A DNA stretch of 59,815 bases, from the NCBI RefSeq assembly GCF_023264895.1, contig NZ_JAHFUY010000027.1:1-59815 (forward strand). Direction: 5' to 3'. The stretch is from Herbiconiux sp. (GTDB taxonomy: Bacteria > Actinomycetota > Actinomycetes > Actinomycetales > Microbacteriaceae). Below, piece by piece: positions 25,062-33,841 of this stretch. How positions within the stretch are numbered: the first letter of the stretch is position 1; each line of letters starts with the position of its first letter. The notes under the pieces were generated by a model. It had not been told where the DNA came from. It was given only the letters and a program-made list of their open reading frames with translations, and made no database searches. Both the position numbers and the translations under genes were made by a program.

Positions 25062-25153
25062 GGGCTGGAGCGTACGCCGCCCCCTCGACACCGCCAGGGG
25101 TTGCGGCGCGAGCGGCATCGTGATGCGAGCGGCGGACTGGCTAGGCTCGTCGC

Positions 25154-25720
25154 ATGGACGAGGCCCGCCGCTACGCTCACTCCCGCCTCGCCTCCGGGGC
25201 CGCACCCCGGGTGGTGGTCTCCGAGCTCGTCTCCACCGGCTGGCCGGCGGCGGCCGCCTGGAACGTCGTCTCCTCGGTGACTCCCCCGCCGGCGCCCGCG
25301 CAACCGCCCCTCGACCAGCCCGCCGGCTGGCTCCCCGTGGGCAGCATCGTCGTGGGCGGCGCCTTCTTCGTGGTCACCGCGCTCATGGCCGTCGCGGTCT
25401 TCCGCTCGCCGGGAGGCCCCCGCGCACACCTGGCGAGGTTCACCGATGGCCAGCTGCCGATCGGTCTCTACCTGACGGTCACGGCCGCCCTGTGGGTCGT
25501 GGGCCTCGGGCTCCTGATCGCCCACCACGTGCGGTCACGGCGAGCGCGGCTCGCCACCGGGCGGAGGAGGCGGGTGTCGGTGGCGGTGGTGTTCGCGTGG
25601 ATCCTCACCGTCGGCAACCCGATCCTCGTCGTGCTGCTCGGCACCGTCGGGTTCATCTTCTTCGTCGCCCTCGGCGTGATGTGCGGCGAGGCCGTGAGCG
25701 AGAACTGCGGGATGGGCTAG
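25154..25720 (+). CDS. Membrane protein of unknown function
   Basis: A 188-aa protein with a cytoplasmic N-terminal helix-turn-helix-like region (about 1-45), a Pro-rich linker, then three to four membrane segments (about 58-82, 102-122, 140-175). No family recognised. It converges on the acidic protein at 25749. Confidence 0.68.
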   Translation: MDEARRYAHSRLASGAAPRVVVSELVSTGWPAAAAWNVVSSVTPPPAPAQPPLDQPAGWLPVGSIVVGGAFFVVTALMAVAVFRSPGGPRAHLARFTDGQLPIGLYLTVTAALWVVGLGLLIAHHVRSRRARLATGRRRRVSVAVVFAWILTVGNPILVVLLGTVGFIFFVALGVMCGEAVSENCGMG

Positions 25721-25748
25721 CAGCCCACCCCGCCTCGTCCTCGCGGCG

Positions 25749-25997
25749 CTACTCGTCGGTGTCGCGGAGGTCGTCGGGCGCCTTGTCACCCACCGGCTGG
25801 GACTCGTCGGAGCCCGGCATGCTCGGCGCGTAGCGGTCCCAGTCGGGCTGAGCCTCTCCGGGAGCGCCGCCGGTGGGCCCGTCGTTGCCGTCTCCGACGC
25901 CGGAGAACACGGTCTCCCCGGCCACGGCGTCGTTCGTCACGGTCTCTCCGGCCAGGTCGGGGTCGTCGAGTCGGTCGTCGTTCTCTCGTGCAGTCAT
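25749..25997 (-). CDS. Small acidic protein, 82 aa
   Basis: A low-complexity, Asp/Gly-rich protein (MTARENDDRLDDPDLAGETV...) with no membrane segment. Similar in character to the N-terminal half of the DUF3072 protein. Divergent from the WcbI gene. Function unknown. Confidence 0.6.
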   Translation of the reverse strand: MTARENDDRLDDPDLAGETVTNDAVAGETVFSGVGDGNDGPTGGAPGEAQPDWDRYAPSMPGSDESQPVGDKAPDDLRDTDE

Positions 25998-26040
25998 GCC
26001 TCCACACCTACTCCACCCTCGCGGCGCCCACCAGCCCGGT

Positions 26041-26074
26041 CGGCCCCGGACGGCCCCGGACGGCCCCGGACGGC
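26041..26074. repeat. 10-bp tandem repeat upstream of the WcbI gene
   Basis: CGGCCCCGGA is repeated three times (26041-26050, 26051-26060, 26061-26070), followed by a partial copy CGGC. It sits in the 120-bp divergent spacer between 25997 and 26118 and could vary in copy number by slippage. Confidence 0.7.
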
Positions 26075-26117
26075 ACGATGTATGGCGCCGTGGGCGAATC
26101 GAGGCATCCTGGGAGGG

Positions 26118-27080
26118 ATGCCTCTCCACCCCCACAGCACGCCCGCGTCTGCCGATGCCGGGCGGCGCACCCATTTCGCCGGGTTCTACGGCGCCGTGCC
26201 CGACGACGACCGCCCCCTCGGACTCGTCATGGGCAACTGCCAGGCCGAGTCGCTGCGGCTCGCGCTTCCGGATTCGGTGGCCTGGGTGCGCACTCCGCCC
26301 GTGCACGAGCTCACGGCCGACGACGTGCCCCACCTCGACCGCCTCCTCGACTCCGTGTCGATTCTCATCAGCCAGCCCGTGCGCGACGACTACCACGGCC
26401 TGCCGATCGGCACGCGACAGCTGTTCGCGCGCGCGGGCGCGAGCACCGGCACCGCCACCGGCACGGGCATTGGCGGAGCCACGCGCCTCACCGCGGTGGT
26501 GCCGGTCATCCGCTCGGCCGCCCTGTACCCGGCTCATGCCCTCGTGCGCCCTCCCCGCGACCCGTCGCTCTCGCCTCCCGTGGTGCCATACCACGACCTG
26601 CGCACGCTCGCCGAGGCGGCGGGCAACCCGCTGCCGCCGCTCACCGTCCGCGGCACTCACGCGATCGGAGCGCTCTCGCAGCGCGAGCTGCGGTCGCGTG
26701 AGCAGCGGCACGGCGCGGTCCCCGTCTCGGATCTCTTCGAGCACCCGTCGTTCGACCTCCTGCGCACGATCAACCACCCCGGGAACCCGGTCTGGACCGA
26801 GCTCGCCGCCCGTGTGGCCGCGCACCTCGGTCTCGACGGCGATCCGGTCGAGCTCGACCGCCCGCTGCTGAACGGCATCCACGCTCCGCGGAGCGCCGTG
26901 GTGATCGACGCGTGGGAGCTCACGGCGCCCGCGACGGCGGACTGGACCGTCGATGGGGAGCAGGTGCCGGATGACGACGTGCGCCGGGCGCACCTCGCCT
27001 GGTACGGCGAGCATCCCGACGTCGTGGCCGCGGGTGTCGCCCGTCATGCCGAGGCGCTGTCGCTGCTGGCGGACGCGTGA
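26118..27080 (+). CDS. WcbI family polysaccharide biosynthesis protein
   Basis: A 320-aa protein with the WcbI signature GNCQAESLRLALP (about residues 39-51) and SILISQPVRDDYHG. WcbI folds like SGNH hydrolases and has been linked to acetylation of capsular polysaccharide. GGGAGGG precedes the ATG. Its stop overlaps the GTG of the glycosyltransferase gene. A Gly/Thr-rich stretch lies near residues 113-124. It probably modifies or helps assemble the glycan made by the next two enzymes. Confidence 0.82.
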   Translation: MPLHPHSTPASADAGRRTHFAGFYGAVPDDDRPLGLVMGNCQAESLRLALPDSVAWVRTPPVHELTADDVPHLDRLLDSVSILISQPVRDDYHGLPIGTRQLFARAGASTGTATGTGIGGATRLTAVVPVIRSAALYPAHALVRPPRDPSLSPPVVPYHDLRTLAEAAGNPLPPLTVRGTHAIGALSQRELRSREQRHGAVPVSDLFEHPSFDLLRTINHPGNPVWTELAARVAAHLGLDGDPVELDRPLLNGIHAPRSAVVIDAWELTAPATADWTVDGEQVPDDDVRRAHLAWYGEHPDVVAAGVARHAEALSLLADA

Positions 27081-28168
27081 CGACCGCCGCGGACCGTCAC
27101 GCCCGCGACCTCCCGCTCCCACCGCCGCCGCGACCCGCGCCCGGCTGGACCCCGCCCACGCTCCTCCTCACCGGTCAACCGGAGCACGGCGTGAGCACCT
27201 ACGCGCGCCATCTCGCCGAGAGCGTGCACGCGCTGCACCCCTCGACCGAGCTCTCGGGGGTCGACCCCGCCGCCTCACCCACCTCCCTCCCGGGCGCCGG
27301 CGGCTGGGTGCACCTGCACTTCACCGACCGCCTCTGGGGTGCCGACGCCGCGTCGGCCGCGGCTGCCATCGAGGCCATCGCCGCCGAGCGCCCCTTCACG
27401 GCCACGCTGCACGACGTGCCGCAGCCCTCCGACCGCCTGCACTTCGACCGGCGGGCCGCGGCGTACCGCCGGGTCGTCGAGGCCGCCTCGGGCGTGGTCT
27501 GCAACAGCCGGCACGAGGCCGACCTGCTGCGGGAGTTCACCTCGGGCGAGGTGTCGCCGACGGTCATCCCGCTGCCGGTCGCGGCGGCGCATCCGTTCGC
27601 CCGGCCGGCGGAGCTGGAGCAGGAGGTGGCACTGCTCGGCTTCTACTACCCGGGCAAGGGGCACGACCGCGTGCTGGAGGCCGTCGGCCGGCTCGCTGCC
27701 ACGGGAGCATCGGATGCGCGTGCGGTGCCGCCGCGGGTGGTCGCACTCGGGCGGGCGTCGGGCGGTCATGAGCCCGACCTCGAGCGGATGCGCGCGCGGG
27801 CCGCCCGGCGCGGCCTCCGCTTCGAGGCCACCGGCTACCTCAGCGACCCCGAACTGCTGCGCCGGTCGAGGAGGGTGGCCGTGCCCGTGATCGCGCACGA
27901 CCACGTGTCGGCCTCGGGCTCGCTCGCCTCGTGGATCAGCGCCGGTCGCCGACCCCTCGTGGTGCGGAGCCGCTACATGGAGGAGATGGCAGCCCTTCGG
28001 CCCGGCACCCTCACGCTGGTGGGCCCCGAGGATCTGGCCGAGGCCATCGCCCGCGCGCTCGCCGACCCGGCCTCGACCTGGCTGTCGGGCGACGAGTCGC
28101 TGCACCCCACGGGCCGCGACGCGGTCGACCTCTACTGCGCGTTCTGGGCCGAGGCGATGGCGCGATGA
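27077..28168 (+). CDS. Glycosyltransferase, GT4/GT-B type
   Basis: A 363-aa protein. The N-terminal half carries HGVSTYARHLAESV, a donor-domain start typical of GT4 enzymes, and GVVCNSRHEADLL. The C-terminal half has VALLGFYYPGKGHDRVLEAVG and SWISAGRRPLVV, the sugar-nucleotide side. It starts at a GTG overlapping the WcbI stop and overlaps the following GT2 start by 4 bp. Retaining transfer of a sugar to a surface glycan is likely; donor and acceptor unknown. Confidence 0.78.
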   Translation: MTTAADRHARDLPLPPPPRPAPGWTPPTLLLTGQPEHGVSTYARHLAESVHALHPSTELSGVDPAASPTSLPGAGGWVHLHFTDRLWGADAASAAAAIEAIAAERPFTATLHDVPQPSDRLHFDRRAAAYRRVVEAASGVVCNSRHEADLLREFTSGEVSPTVIPLPVAAAHPFARPAELEQEVALLGFYYPGKGHDRVLEAVGRLAATGASDARAVPPRVVALGRASGGHEPDLERMRARAARRGLRFEATGYLSDPELLRRSRRVAVPVIAHDHVSASGSLASWISAGRRPLVVRSRYMEEMAALRPGTLTLVGPEDLAEAIARALADPASTWLSGDESLHPTGRDAVDLYCAFWAEAMAR

Positions 28169-29565
28169 AGAGCTCCGAGCCCACGGCCCCGCCGTTCGGG
28201 CGCACGGTGCCCGGCAACGACTGGAGCGTGCTCGACGGGCAGGTGCCCGCCTCGCCCCCGATGGTCTCGGTCATCGTGGTGCACTTCGAGCAGCACGACG
28301 ACCTCGCCCGCACCCTCGCGGCGCTCGCCGCCCAGACGCATCCGGCCGATCGCCTCGAGGTGGTGGTCGTCGACGACGGATCGGCGACCCCTCCGTCGGT
28401 GCCGCCCGGCGTGACGCTCCTCGTGCAGGAGGACCGCGGCTTCCGTGCGGCGGCCGCGCGGAACGCCGGTGTCGCGGCCTCGTCGGGCTCGGTGCTGTGC
28501 TTCCTCGACGCCGACACCGCCCCCGAGCCCGGTTACGTCGAGGCCATCACCCGCCTGCCGGCTCTGGCGCCGGAGGCCGTCACGGTGGGCCGCCGCCGCC
28601 ACGCCGACCTCGCCCCGTTCGTCGGGGGCGGCAGCAGCAGTGGCAGTGGCACCGACAGCAGCGGCGGCGGCGGCAGTGGCATCCCGATCGCGCAGGCCGC
28701 GGCCGGCCGGGAGCTTCCCGAGCCGAGGTGGCTCCGCGAGGCGTACGCCGACAGCCGCGATCTGCTCGACGCCGACGAGCGCTCCTACCGCCACCTCATC
28801 GGTGCCGTGCTGTGCTGCTCGCGCTGGTTCTTCGACGAGCTCGGCGGCTTCGACGAGGCGTTCGTCGAGTACGGCGGCGAGGACTGGGACTGGGCGCACC
28901 GCGCCTGGGTGGCCGGAGCGATCCTCGCGCACGTGCCGGAGGCCGTGGCCTGGCACAACGGCGCGGATGCGGCGCTCCGCGAGTCCGACCCCGTGCGGGC
29001 GAGCGAGAAGAAGAACGCCGAGACCCTGGCGCTGCTGCCGCGCATCACGGTGCCGGGTGCGACCGGCCGTGGTGTCGCATCCGCTCGGCCGGATGTCGTG
29101 GTGCTGCTTCCCGAGGGCGATCCCGCGGCGGTCTACCGCACGGCCGACACGCTGCTGCGCGCCCTGCCGACCGCTCTGCTGGTGGCGGCCGACGAGGCGT
29201 CGGCCCGCCTCCTCGGGCACGACTCCCGCATCACGGGCGACCGATCCGGTGCCGTCGGCCTCGCGCGCACCCTCATCGCCGTGCCGTCGGTGTTCGGCGT
29301 GGCCGAGGCCGACTCCGAGCCCTTCGGCCGGCTGCTCACCGAAGCCTCGGCCCGGGTGGGGCGCGGCACCCTCGGCACGGTGGAGCTCGTCTCCCCCCGG
29401 GCGCCCTTCGCCCTCGCCCTCACGTCGACCCGCCGCCTCGCCCGCCTCCGCCGCTGGGGCGACGACACGGGCTGGCGCACCGAGCGCCTCCCGGCCCCGT
29501 TCGTCGCGCTCGCACCGCAGTCCGACCTCGCCGCCTACCTGGGCGGATGGGGCGACCCGGCCTGA
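28165..29565 (+). CDS. Glycosyltransferase family 2 protein
   Basis: A 466-aa protein with a GT-A fold: SVIVVHFEQHDDLARTLAAL, VVVVDDGSATPP and the DxD-type motif FLDADTAPEPGYV. GGFDEAFVEYGGEDWDWAHR is the acceptor-side ED motif. Residues about 154-172 are a Ser/Gly linker that is unusual inside a GT2 domain. A second region from about 300 looks like a Rossmann-type domain of unknown role. Third gene of a translationally coupled glycan cluster. Confidence 0.82.
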   Translation: MKSSEPTAPPFGRTVPGNDWSVLDGQVPASPPMVSVIVVHFEQHDDLARTLAALAAQTHPADRLEVVVVDDGSATPPSVPPGVTLLVQEDRGFRAAAARNAGVAASSGSVLCFLDADTAPEPGYVEAITRLPALAPEAVTVGRRRHADLAPFVGGGSSSGSGTDSSGGGGSGIPIAQAAAGRELPEPRWLREAYADSRDLLDADERSYRHLIGAVLCCSRWFFDELGGFDEAFVEYGGEDWDWAHRAWVAGAILAHVPEAVAWHNGADAALRESDPVRASEKKNAETLALLPRITVPGATGRGVASARPDVVVLLPEGDPAAVYRTADTLLRALPTALLVAADEASARLLGHDSRITGDRSGAVGLARTLIAVPSVFGVAEADSEPFGRLLTEASARVGRGTLGTVELVSPRAPFALALTSTRRLARLRRWGDDTGWRTERLPAPFVALAPQSDLAAYLGGWGDPA

Positions 29566-29674
29566 ACCGCCCGCAGGCCTCTCCTGAGCTGCTCCACGCC
29601 GACCACGAGCCGCCCCACGCCCAGCACGAACCGCCCCTCGCCCACCACCGAGCCCTCCGGCGCAGAGGCGTCGC
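29566..29674. other. Spacer between convergent GT2 and LacI genes
   Basis: This 109-bp stretch contains two near-identical 21-bp units starting CCACGCC (about 29591-29632) and a third, weaker copy. No hairpin of terminator strength is visible. It may be decayed coding DNA. Confidence 0.35.
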
Positions 29675-30724
29675 TCAGCCCGGTGCGATCTCCCCCGAGC
29701 CCCGCACGATCAGCCGGGTCGGCACGATGAAGTCACGGGCGGGCTCGTCGAACCCGTCGAGCCGTTCGAAGACCAGGCGGGCCGCGATCGCCCCGATCGA
29801 CGCCGGGTCCTGGGCGATGACGGTGACGGCCGGTTCGAGCAGGGCCGCCATGGGCACGTCGTCGAAGCCCACGAGAGCCACCCGCGCCGAGGCACCCGCC
29901 GCCCGCAGCGCCATGATCGCGCCGATGGTGATGAGGTTCTGCGCGCCGAAGATCGCCGTGGGCGGGTCGTCGAGCGCGAGCAGCGACGCCACCGCCTCGG
30001 CGGCGAGCGTCTCGTCGCCGAGCCCGTCGACGATGAGACGGGGATCCGGCGCGATGCCGCCGTGCCGGAGGGTGTCGAGGTAGCCGCGCTTGCGCTCGCG
30101 GGCGGTGAAGATGTCGGTGCTGTCACCGAGGTAGGCGATCCGGCGATGACCCACCCGGAGGAGGTGCTCGACCGCCCGCGCCGCCCCCTCGGCGTTGTCG
30201 GTGAGCACGGTGTCGGCCACGATGCCGCTCGGGCGCCGGTCGACGAAGACGAGGGGGATGCCCTGCTCCACCTGGGCGCCGAGGTAGGCCTGGCTGGACT
30301 GGATGGTCGTGAGAATCAGGCCGTCGACCCGGCGCCGGAGGAACGCCTCGACCGAGGAGACCTCCCGTTCGGGGTCGTCATCGAGGCTCGAGGCGAACAC
30401 GGCCACGTGGCGGGCGAGTGCCGCGTCCTCCACGGCGCGGTGCACGGCCGCGGAGAAGGGGTTGGCCACGCTGCCGACGAGAAGGCCGAGCGTGCCCGTG
30501 CGCCGGTCGGATCGCCTGAGGTTCCCCGCGTGCACGTCGGGCTGGTACTGCAGCTGCTCGGCCGCCCGGCGCACCTTCGCCACCGTCTCCTCCGAGACGT
30601 ACGGCTCGTTGTTGATGACCCTCGACACCGTCTTGATCCCGACGCCCGCGAGATCCGCGACGTTCTTCATGGTCGGGCGGCGACGGGGGGCTCGCCCCTT
30701 CGTCGATTCTGATAACGATGTCAT
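29675..30724 (-). CDS. LacI family transcriptional regulator
   Basis: A 349-aa sugar-responsive repressor. The helix-turn-helix is at about 19-45 (MKNVADLAGVGIKTVSRVIN), followed by the hinge and a periplasmic-binding-like effector domain. It diverges from a sugar ABC operon and probably represses it. A candidate operator at 30710-30723 overlaps its ATG; alternative starts are GTG 30730 and ATG 30670, the latter giving the typical MKNVADLAG N-terminus. Confidence 0.9.
   Translation of the reverse strand: MTSLSESTKGRAPRRRPTMKNVADLAGVGIKTVSRVINNEPYVSEETVAKVRRAAEQLQYQPDVHAGNLRRSDRRTGTLGLLVGSVANPFSAAVHRAVEDAALARHVAVFASSLDDDPEREVSSVEAFLRRRVDGLILTTIQSSQAYLGAQVEQGIPLVFVDRRPSGIVADTVLTDNAEGAARAVEHLLRVGHRRIAYLGDSTDIFTARERKRGYLDTLRHGGIAPDPRLIVDGLGDETLAAEAVASLLALDDPPTAIFGAQNLITIGAIMALRAAGASARVALVGFDDVPMAALLEPAVTVIAQDPASIGAIAARLVFERLDGFDEPARDFIVPTRLIVRGSGEIAPG
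30710..30723. promoter_or_regulatory. Candidate LacI operator 1, over the regulator start
   Basis: TGATAACGATGTCA is an imperfect palindrome centred on CG, as is typical for LacI-family sites. It matches operator 2 in inverted orientation at 12 of 14 positions and covers the annotated lacI start, suggesting autoregulation. Confidence 0.6.
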
Positions 30725-30751
30725 AACCACTCTTCATTTCGAGCCAATTGC

Positions 30752-30781
30752 TTGACTCTAGCGACTCGAGGCGTCTATACC
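30752..30781 (+). promoter_or_regulatory. Promoter of the sugar ABC operon
   Basis: TTGACT (30752-30757) and TATACC (30776-30781) are spaced by 18 bp. The predicted start of transcription falls at about 30788, inside operator 2, and the binding-protein gene starts at 30838. Confidence 0.65.
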
Positions 30782-30787
30782 TAGACC

Positions 30788-30801
30788 TGACATCGTTGTC
30801 G
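30788..30801. promoter_or_regulatory. Candidate LacI operator 2, at the ABC operon start site
   Basis: TGACATCGTTGTCG, inverted partner of operator 1, lies immediately downstream of the -10 box at 30776-30781. A bound repressor would block initiation. A separate GGAGAC/GTCTCC inverted repeat (30801-30816) follows. Confidence 0.62.
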
Positions 30802-30837
30802 GAGACGGTTGTCTCCCAATCGCAGAAGAGGACTTCA

Positions 30838-31938
30838 ATGAAGAATCGCATGTCGACCGCAGCCCGGGTGGGCGGCTTCGCCTCCATCGCACTGGTCGCC
30901 TCCGTGGGGCTCGCAGCGTGCTCGAGTGGCAGCGGCGCCGGCGGCAGCACCGACTCCGCCTCGGGTGACGACATCGGCGTGACGCTGATCGTCAAGACCA
31001 CGACCAACCCCTTCTTCGTCGCCATGGAGGACGGCGCGAAGGCCGCCGCCGAGAAGGCGGGCGTGAACCTCACCCTCGCCGCCGGCAAGGAGGACGGGGA
31101 CGAGGACACCCAGATTCAGGCCATCGAGAACGCCATCTCCAAGGGCGACCAGGGCATCCTGATCACCCCCAACGGCCCGTCCGTCGTCGATGCCCTCCAG
31201 AAGGCCCGGGAGGCAGGCCTCTACGTCATCGCCCTCGACACCGCGCCGGATCCCGCGGACGCCGTGGACATCACCTTCGCCACCGACAACTTCACCGCCG
31301 GTGAGTCGATCGGCACCTGGACGGCCGCTCAGCTGAACGGCGAGAAGGCCACGATCGCCATGCTCGACCTCTTCGACGACAAGGTCGTCTCGGTCGACTA
31401 CAACCGCGACCAGGGCTTCCTGACCGGGATGGGCATCGACACGGCAGACGCCGAGAAGAACGGCGACGAGGCGGCCACGGGCAGCTACAGCGGCGGCGAC
31501 TACGAGATCGTCGGCAACGAGGCCACCAACGGCGCCGAGGACGGCGGCCGCACCGCCATGGAGACGCTGCTGTCGAAGAACTCCGACATCAACGTCGTCT
31601 ACACGATCAACGAGCCGGCCGCCTACGGCGCCTACCAGGCCCTCCAGGCCGCCGGCAAGGAGAAGGACGTGCTGCTGGTGTCGATCGACGGCGGCTGCGC
31701 CGGTGTCGAGAACGTGGCCGAGGGCATCATCGGCGCCACGGCCCAGCAGTACCCCGTCAAGATGGCGGAGCTCGGGGTCGAGGCCATCGCGAAGCTCGCG
31801 ACCGACGGCACCGCTCCGGAGACCACCGACGGCCTCGACTTCTTCGACACCGGCTCAGCCCTCGTGACCGAGACCCCCGTCGACGGCCTCGACAGCATCA
31901 CGGCGGCCGACGCGGCCGACATCTGCTGGGGCGAGTGA
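30838..31938 (+). CDS. Sugar ABC transporter substrate-binding lipoprotein
   Basis: A 366-aa lipoprotein with an n-region KNR, a hydrophobic core and lipobox LAAC (Cys28), then a Ser/Gly linker. The mature part is a type I periplasmic-binding fold (LIVKTTTNPFFVAMEDGAKAAAEKAG, later VSIDGGCAGV), closest to ribose/fructose-type (FrcB-like) proteins. Outer face of the membrane. GAAGAGGA precedes the ATG. An intercistronic hairpin follows, a common device for making more binding protein than permease. Confidence 0.9.
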   Translation: MKNRMSTAARVGGFASIALVASVGLAACSSGSGAGGSTDSASGDDIGVTLIVKTTTNPFFVAMEDGAKAAAEKAGVNLTLAAGKEDGDEDTQIQAIENAISKGDQGILITPNGPSVVDALQKAREAGLYVIALDTAPDPADAVDITFATDNFTAGESIGTWTAAQLNGEKATIAMLDLFDDKVVSVDYNRDQGFLTGMGIDTADAEKNGDEAATGSYSGGDYEIVGNEATNGAEDGGRTAMETLLSKNSDINVVYTINEPAAYGAYQALQAAGKEKDVLLVSIDGGCAGVENVAEGIIGATAQQYPVKMAELGVEAIAKLATDGTAPETTDGLDFFDTGSALVTETPVDGLDSITAADAADICWGE

Positions 31939-31943
31939 CCCCG

Positions 31944-31975
31944 TGACCGGGGCCGCTCGAGGGCGGCCCCGGTCA
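31944..31975 (+). terminator. Intercistronic hairpin after the binding-protein gene
   Basis: TGACCGGGGCCGC (31944-31956) pairs with GCGGCCCCGGTCA (31963-31975) across a 6-nt loop; 13 bp of perfect stem. Without a U tract it is more likely an mRNA stabiliser or partial terminator than a full stop, since the permease follows at 32011. Confidence 0.6.
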
Positions 31976-32010
31976 TCCCCCTCCCCTTCTTCTCCACCAG
32001 AAAGGCTCCC

Positions 32011-33056
32011 GTGAGCTCTCCCACCCCGGCGTCGAATCCGCCCACCTCCTCGCTCGATCTCGCGTCCGAGTTCCTCGACCGCCGCTCGCCGCTCGACCGC
32101 ATCCGCGGCGTGCTGCACCGCTACCCCGCCGTCAGCCCGGCTGTCGTGCTCGTCGTCGCGGTGATCGTGTTCGGCATCCTGAACGACCGCTTCCTCGCCC
32201 CGGCGAACCTCTCCCTGATCACCCAGCAGGTGGCCGTGGTCGGCACGCTCGCCGTCGCCCAGACGCTCATCATCCTCACCGCGGGCATCGACCTGTCGGT
32301 GGGAGCGGTGATGGTGCTCTCGTCGATGCTGATGGCCCAGACCGCCTCCCAGAACGGCGTCCCGGCCCCGCTCGCCCTGCTCCTCGGCCTCCTCGTCGGC
32401 ATCGCCGCGGGCCTGTTCAACGGCATGCTCGTCACCCGGCTCCGGCTGCCACCGTTCATCGTGACCCTCGGCACCTCAACATCTTCGTGGCGCTCACGCT
32501 GCTCTACTCCGCCGGCGCCACGGTGCGGGGCGGCGACATGCCTGCCCTCCTCACCTGGACGGGCCAGACCTTCGACATCCTCGGCGTGCGCTTCAGCTTC
32601 GGCGTCGTCATCATGCTGCTGCTCTACGTGATCGTCGCGTTCGTGCTCGGCAAGACGGCCTGGGGCCGTCACGTCTACGCCGTGGGCGACGACAAGGAGT
32701 CCGCACGCCTCGCGGGCATCAGCGTCAACCGCGTGCTGCTGAGCGTCTACCTCGCGGCCGGCGCGATCCTCGCCATCGGTGCCTGGATCCAGATCGGCCG
32801 CACCAACGCCGCCAGCCCCAATGCGGGAGCCGACCTCAACCTCGACTCCATCACGGCCGTCGTCATCGGCGGCACGAGCCTCTTCGGCGGGCGCGGCACC
32901 GTCTGGGGAACCCTGCTCGGCGCCCTCATCGTGGGCGTGTTCCGCAACGGGCTCTCGCTCGCCGGCCTCGACGTGCTCTACCAGACGCTCGCCGTCGGCG
33001 TGCTCATCATCGTGGCCGTGGCCGTCGACCAGTGGATCCGGAAGGTGCGCAAGTGA
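32011..33056 (+). pseudogene. Sugar ABC transporter permease, frameshifted
   Basis: Together the two frames encode a complete RbsC/FrcC-type permease of about 348 aa with about 8-10 membrane segments. Frame 1 runs from the GTG at 32011 to about VTLGT (32461-32475); the expected continuation LNIFVALTLLYSAGATVRGG is in another frame from 32475. Restoring one C in the CC at 32474-32475 rejoins them. Downstream motifs (GKTAWGRHVYAVGDD, VVIGGTSLFGGRGTVWGTLLG) are intact, and the gene has no other damage, so this is either a very recent mutation or a sequencing error. If real, uptake would be lost. The stop overlaps the ATPase start. Confidence 0.85.
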
Positions 33057-33841
33057 CCATCATCGACAAGACCGAGCCCGCCACCCGCACCCCGGTGCTG
33101 CAGGCGCGCCGGCTCGTGAAGACCTTCGGCCGGGTCGTCGGCCTCGACGGCGTGAGCCTCGAGCTCTACCCCGGCGAGGTCCTCGCCATCATCGGCGACA
33201 ACGGCGCCGGCAAGTCCACGCTCATCAAGTGCCTGACCGGCGCCGAGATCCCCGACGAGGGCGAGCTCTTCCTCGACGGCAGGAAGGTGTCGTTCAAGCG
33301 GCCCCAGGATGCGCGGGGCGCGGGCATCGAGACCGTGTACCAGAACCTCGCGGTCTCCCCCGCGCTGGATGTCGCCTCGAACCTCTACCTCGGGCGAGAG
33401 AAGCGCCGGCCCGGCATCCTGGGCTCGGTGTTCCGGATGCTCGACACGAAGGGCATGCGCCAGGAGGCGAAGCAGGAGCTGACGACGCTCGGCATCTCGA
33501 CGCTGCAGGATGTCACGGTGCCGGTCGAGAACCTCTCGGGCGGCCAGCGCCAGGCCGTCGCCGTGGCCCGCGCCGCGGCGTTCGGCTCGAAGGTCGTCGT
33601 GCTCGACGAGCCCACCGCCGCCCTCGGCGTGCGCGAGTCGAACCAGGTGCTCGAGCTCATCCGCAACCTGCGTGATCGAGGGGTGCCCGTCATCCTGATC
33701 AGCCACAACATGCCGCACGTGTTCGACGTGGCCGACCGCATCCACATCCAGCGGCTCGGCAAGCGCGCGGCCACGATCACGCCGCAGTCGCACTCGATGA
33801 CCGATGCGGTGGCGATCATGACCGGGGCGGCCACCGCATGA
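33053..33841 (+). CDS. Sugar ABC transporter ATP-binding protein
   Basis: A 262-aa single-domain ATPase (FrcA type, unlike the two-domain RbsA). Walker A is GDNGAGKST (48-56), the signature NLSGGQRQ, Walker B VVVLDEP and the switch His in LISHNM. It starts at a GTG overlapping the permease stop. It energises the FrcB/FrcC-like importer. Confidence 0.9.
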   Translation: MTIIDKTEPATRTPVLQARRLVKTFGRVVGLDGVSLELYPGEVLAIIGDNGAGKSTLIKCLTGAEIPDEGELFLDGRKVSFKRPQDARGAGIETVYQNLAVSPALDVASNLYLGREKRRPGILGSVFRMLDTKGMRQEAKQELTTLGISTLQDVTVPVENLSGGQRQAVAVARAAAFGSKVVVLDEPTAALGVRESNQVLELIRNLRDRGVPVILISHNMPHVFDVADRIHIQRLGKRAATITPQSHSMTDAVAIMTGAATA

